DNA of 64,000 bases from Streptomyces agglomeratus (lineage in GTDB: Bacteria; Actinomycetota; Actinomycetes; Streptomycetales; Streptomycetaceae). Positions 61,421 to 64,000 of the stretch are shown here, piece by piece. The position numbers were made by a program, and so were the translations under genes. The stretch lies in NCBI RefSeq assembly GCF_001746415.1, contig NZ_MEHJ01000001.1, positions 1,427,001-1,491,000 of the forward strand, in the 5' to 3' direction. Positions within the stretch are counted from its first letter, which is position 1. Each line of letters starts with the position of its first letter. The notes below the pieces were generated by a model. The model was given only the letters and a program-made list of their open reading frames with translations, did not search any database and had not been told where the DNA came from.

Positions 61421-63214
61421 ATGGGAAGTTCCAGACGCACCTTCGTGGCAGGGGCCGCGGCCGCGGGCGGCGCGATCGCGCTGGGAGCGGCGCCGGTGTC
61501 GGCCGCCCCCGCGACAGCCGCCGGTGCCCGCGGCACGGGTGCGGACACCGCACCGGCCGGACAGACGGTCGCCGTACTGGGCGGCGGGGTCGCGGGCCTC
61601 ACGGCCGCGCACGAACTCGCCGAGCGCGGTTTCGCCGTCACCGTGTACGAGAGGCGGGCGCTCGGCGGCAAGGCCCGCAGCATGGACGTACCGAAGAGCG
61701 CGAAGGGCGGGCGCAGGCCGCTGCCCGCCGAGCACGGCTTCCGCTTCATACCCGGCATCTACCACAACCTGCCGGACACGATGCGGCGCATCCCGTTCCC
61801 CGGCAACGCCAACGGCGTGCACGACAACCTCGTGGCGCCGCGCGAGATGATGTTCGCCCGCACGGGCCGCGAGGACCTGCGGATGCCGATTCCCTGGCCC
61901 GGCCACCAGCCGGCCGAGCTCACCCTCGACGACGTGCGCCGCGCGCTGACCGGGCTGCTCGAAACGGCCGCGAACCTCCCCGCGCACGAGAGCGCGTACT
62001 TCGTGAACCGCGCCCTGGTCTTCCTGACCAGCTGCGACGAGCGGCGCGACGACACCTGGGAGCGCACGCCCTGGTGGGAGTTCACCCGGGCCGCGCGCAT
62101 GTCCAAGGACTACCAGCGCATCCTCGCCATCGGCGTCACCCGCAACATCGTCGCGACGAAGGCCGAGGAGGCGAGTACACGCACGGTCGGCACGCTCGGC
62201 GAGGCTTTCGTGCTCAACGCGCTGGGCCGGGGCGCCGACGGCCCGCCGGACCGCATCCTCAACGCCCCGACGAACGAGGCGTGGATCGACCCGTGGGTGG
62301 ACCATCTGCGCGGCCTCGGCGTCGATTTCCGGGTCGGCTGGACCGTACGGGAGATGAGGTACGCCGACGGGAAGATCTCGGCGGCGATGATCGAGGACCC
62401 CGACGGCGTACGCCGGACCGTGACCGCCGGGCACTACGTCTGCGCCCTCCCGGTGGAGCACGCGCGCCCCACCTGGAACGCCGCGATGCGCGCCGCCGAT
62501 CCGCAACTGGCGCGGTGCGATCGGCTCAGGACGGACTGGATGACGGGCATCCAGTTCTATCTGACGGAACGTACGCCGATCCTGCACGGCCACGTGAACT
62601 GCATCGACTCGCCCTGGTCGCTGACCGCCATCGCCCAGGCCCAGCACTGGCCCGGCCGGGACTTCGCCGCCGACTACGGCGACGGCACGGCGGCGGACTG
62701 CCTGTCGGTCGACATCTCCGAGTGGGACAAGCCCGGGATTCTGTACGGGAAGACGGCCAAGCAGTGCACCCGCGAGGAGGTCGCGCGCGAGGTGTGGGCC
62801 CAGCTCAAGGCCGCGCTCAACGACACCGGCAGGACGGTGCTGCGCGACAGCGCCCTGCACTCGTGGTTCCTCGACCCGGGGGTGGACGGCATCGGAACCC
62901 CGAACCCGACCAACGAGGACGAGCTGCTGATCCACCCCGTGGGCACGCTGCACAACCGTCCCTCGGCGGCCACCAGGATCCCCAACTTCTACCTGGCGGG
63001 CGACTACGTGTCCGTCGACATCGACCTGGCGACGATGGAGGGCGCGAACGCGTCGGCCCGCGCGGCGGTCAACGCCCTGCTGGACCGCGCCGGTTCGGCG
63101 GCACCCCGCTGCACGGTCACACCACTGTTCCGGCCGCCGGAGATCGAGTTCCTGAAGCGGCACGACCGGACGCGCTACCGGCTGGGGCTGCGGAACGCGC
63201 TCGATCTCGGGTGA
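61421..63214 (+). CDS. Tat-exported FAD-dependent oxidoreductase (amine oxidase/phytoene desaturase-like)
   Basis: A 597-aa flavoprotein with a Tat-like signal (SSRRTFVAGAAAAGGAIALG, cut near residue 40). FAD motif TVAVLGGGVAGLTAAHELAERGFAVTVYER (partly shown) and the C-terminal FAD block NFYLAGDYVSVDIDLATMEGANASA mark the amine oxidase / HpnE-like superfamily. It probably desaturates or oxidises a lipid or isoprenoid outside the membrane; substrate unknown. ATG follows GGGGGA. No isoprenoid genes are beside it. Confidence 0.82.
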   Translation: MGSSRRTFVAGAAAAGGAIALGAAPVSAAPATAAGARGTGADTAPAGQTVAVLGGGVAGLTAAHELAERGFAVTVYERRALGGKARSMDVPKSAKGGRRPLPAEHGFRFIPGIYHNLPDTMRRIPFPGNANGVHDNLVAPREMMFARTGREDLRMPIPWPGHQPAELTLDDVRRALTGLLETAANLPAHESAYFVNRALVFLTSCDERRDDTWERTPWWEFTRAARMSKDYQRILAIGVTRNIVATKAEEASTRTVGTLGEAFVLNALGRGADGPPDRILNAPTNEAWIDPWVDHLRGLGVDFRVGWTVREMRYADGKISAAMIEDPDGVRRTVTAGHYVCALPVEHARPTWNAAMRAADPQLARCDRLRTDWMTGIQFYLTERTPILHGHVNCIDSPWSLTAIAQAQHWPGRDFAADYGDGTAADCLSVDISEWDKPGILYGKTAKQCTREEVAREVWAQLKAALNDTGRTVLRDSALHSWFLDPGVDGIGTPNPTNEDELLIHPVGTLHNRPSAATRIPNFYLAGDYVSVDIDLATMEGANASARAAVNALLDRAGSAAPRCTVTPLFRPPEIEFLKRHDRTRYRLGLRNALDLG

Positions 63215-63217
63215 CGG

Positions 63218-64000
63218 TCAGGACGCCTCCGGCCGTCCCGGGTACGCGGCGGCCAGGGCGCGTACCCGGGCCGTGGTCTCCGGCGGTACGTCGCGCAGCT
63301 GGTCGCCGGTGAGCCGGTCCAGCACCTGACGGGCCGCGTCGCCGAACCACCCGCTCGCCCACTGCGCCTCACTGGTCGCGGCCCACAGGGCCAGCACCCG
63401 GCCGAAGGCGTCCGCCCCCAGGAGAACGTCCACCGCCGCCTCCCAGCAGGCCCGCAGCGCGGCGCGGTCCTCCCCCGTGGCGCCCGCCTCCAGTGCCCCC
63501 ATGGCGGCCCTGGCCAGCGCTTCCAGGGCGTGCGGCTCGAGCTCCACCGGATACAGCGCGCCCAGCACCCGCGCCACCACGGGCGGGGGGAGTCGGCCCG
63601 CGTCGTCGGCCAGTTGCCCCAGGATGATCCAGGTGGCGCAGCGCCGGGTGGAGGAGTCGAGACCGGAGTACCGCCGCAGGAAGGTGCCGCAGCGCTCGTA
63701 GAGAACGCCCAGTTCGCCGTCCGGGGTGCCGAGTCGGCTCGCCAGCCACAGGTCCGTCAGGCTGTGCGCGACCGAGGTGGCGGTCCCGTCCGGCGTGCCG
63801 ACGAAGGTCGTGACGGCGGAGCCCAGCCGGCGGAACAGCGGGTCGACGGCGTGCAGGACGACGGCGTCGTTCGTGCCGCCCGACACCGCCATCTTGTGCC
63901 GGATCTGGTCCGGGTAGGGCCGGGACCAGCAGATGCCGCCGGTCCGGTCCCCGTGGCCCGGCGGACGGCCGTACAGCCAGTAGGCGTCGACCGGTTCGGG
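63218..64000 (-). CDS. Hypothetical protein, partial at window edge
   Basis: An open frame without a stop to the right end of the window, 260 codons seen. The ATG at 63892 is not the likely start: the 36 codons before it read as protein-like sequence (WLYGRPPGHGDRTGGICWS and YPDQIRHKMAVSGGTND) with no stops, so the gene begins beyond the edge. Visible C-terminal part is mostly helical (LYERCGTFLRRYSG, LARAAMGALEAGATG) with no domain I recognise. It converges on the flavoprotein gene, three bases apart. Confidence 0.65.
   Translation of the reverse strand, partial: PEPVDAYWLYGRPPGHGDRTGGICWSRPYPDQIRHKMAVSGGTNDAVVLHAVDPLFRRLGSAVTTFVGTPDGTATSVAHSLTDLWLASRLGTPDGELGVLYERCGTFLRRYSGLDSSTRRCATWIILGQLADDAGRLPPPVVARVLGALYPVELEPHALEALARAAMGALEAGATGEDRAALRACWEAAVDVLLGADAFGRVLALWAATSEAQWASGWFGDAARQVLDRLTGDQLRDVPPETTARVRALAAAYPGRPEAS

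Overview
The window looks like a piece of a Streptomyces chromosome. It has very high GC with G/C-rich third codon positions and frequent GTG/TTG starts. It carries actinobacterial hallmark families: an SsgA-like sporulation regulator, a WhiB protein, a two-domain laccase, an SCO6745-family protein and an LPFR-motif small protein. From memory, several of these (SCO6745 family, ssgD, small laccase, the ligase/LigD-polymerase pair) lie in the SCO67xx part of the S. coelicolor chromosome, which suggests conserved order; I could not check this. I see no rRNA, tRNA, insertion sequence, prophage, CRISPR array or biosynthetic gene cluster.

Layout. 0-8 kb: SCO6745-family protein, LPFR small protein, the RNA-binding factor Tex with an RGG-like tail, an ABC-F ATPase, and two poorly characterised proteins. 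8-15 kb: a BCCT osmolyte transporter, then secreted peptidases (an M14 carboxypeptidase translationally coupled to an Xaa-Pro dipeptidyl-peptidase, and a divergent M1 aminopeptidase). 15-19.3 kb: a LacI-family regulator converging on a secreted GH81 beta-1,3-glucanase. Near-identical GAGAGCGCTCTCA-like palindromes lie before the regulator gene and at two places before the glucanase, so a local repressor circuit can be read from the sequence. 19-25 kb: MpaB-like oxygenase, secreted sphingomyelinase, a CDF metal exporter with a His-rich N-terminus, a BBE-type flavin oxidase gene broken by an internal deletion, a macro-domain protein and a MerR regulator. 25-31 kb: a beta-oxidation operon on the minus strand (CoA transferase, acyl-CoA dehydrogenase, thiolase, FadJ-like enzyme) with a perfect dyad at its head and a 14-bp terminator stem at its tail.

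31-42.5 kb: enoyl-reductase-like dehydrogenase, endonuclease V, YciI and FBP proteins, a secreted beta-propeller protein, an SsgD-like regulator behind a Crp-like site, a second ABC-F protein with a long structured leader, an acyl-ACP desaturase preceded by TAACCTACG repeats, a GMC oxidoreductase, a WhiB protein and the laccase. 42.6-47.4 kb: a secreted ThuA/sugar-dehydrogenase protein, frameshifted in this sequence, followed by a large cupredoxin/Ig-like/DUF1080 protein. 47-51 kb: membrane protein, LigD-type polymerase and a divergent ATP-dependent DNA ligase (a split NHEJ pair). 51-64 kb: flavoprotein, DHA2 exporter with a C-terminal winged-helix extension, HTTM/DUF5819 pair, PucR/CdaR-type regulator, a channel-like protein with two RCK domains, an EndoIII-like/DUF3140 pair, YchJ, a Tat-exported amine-oxidase-like flavoprotein, and a gene running off the right edge.

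Most genes are ordinary chromosomal functions. The points that most deserve a second look are the LacI/GH81 operator set, the two broken genes, the ABC-F leader, the channel-like protein without a recognisable selectivity filter, the cupredoxin/DUF1080 fusion with exact internal DNA repeats, and several long unassigned dyads. I found no clear candidate for an entirely new multi-gene system.
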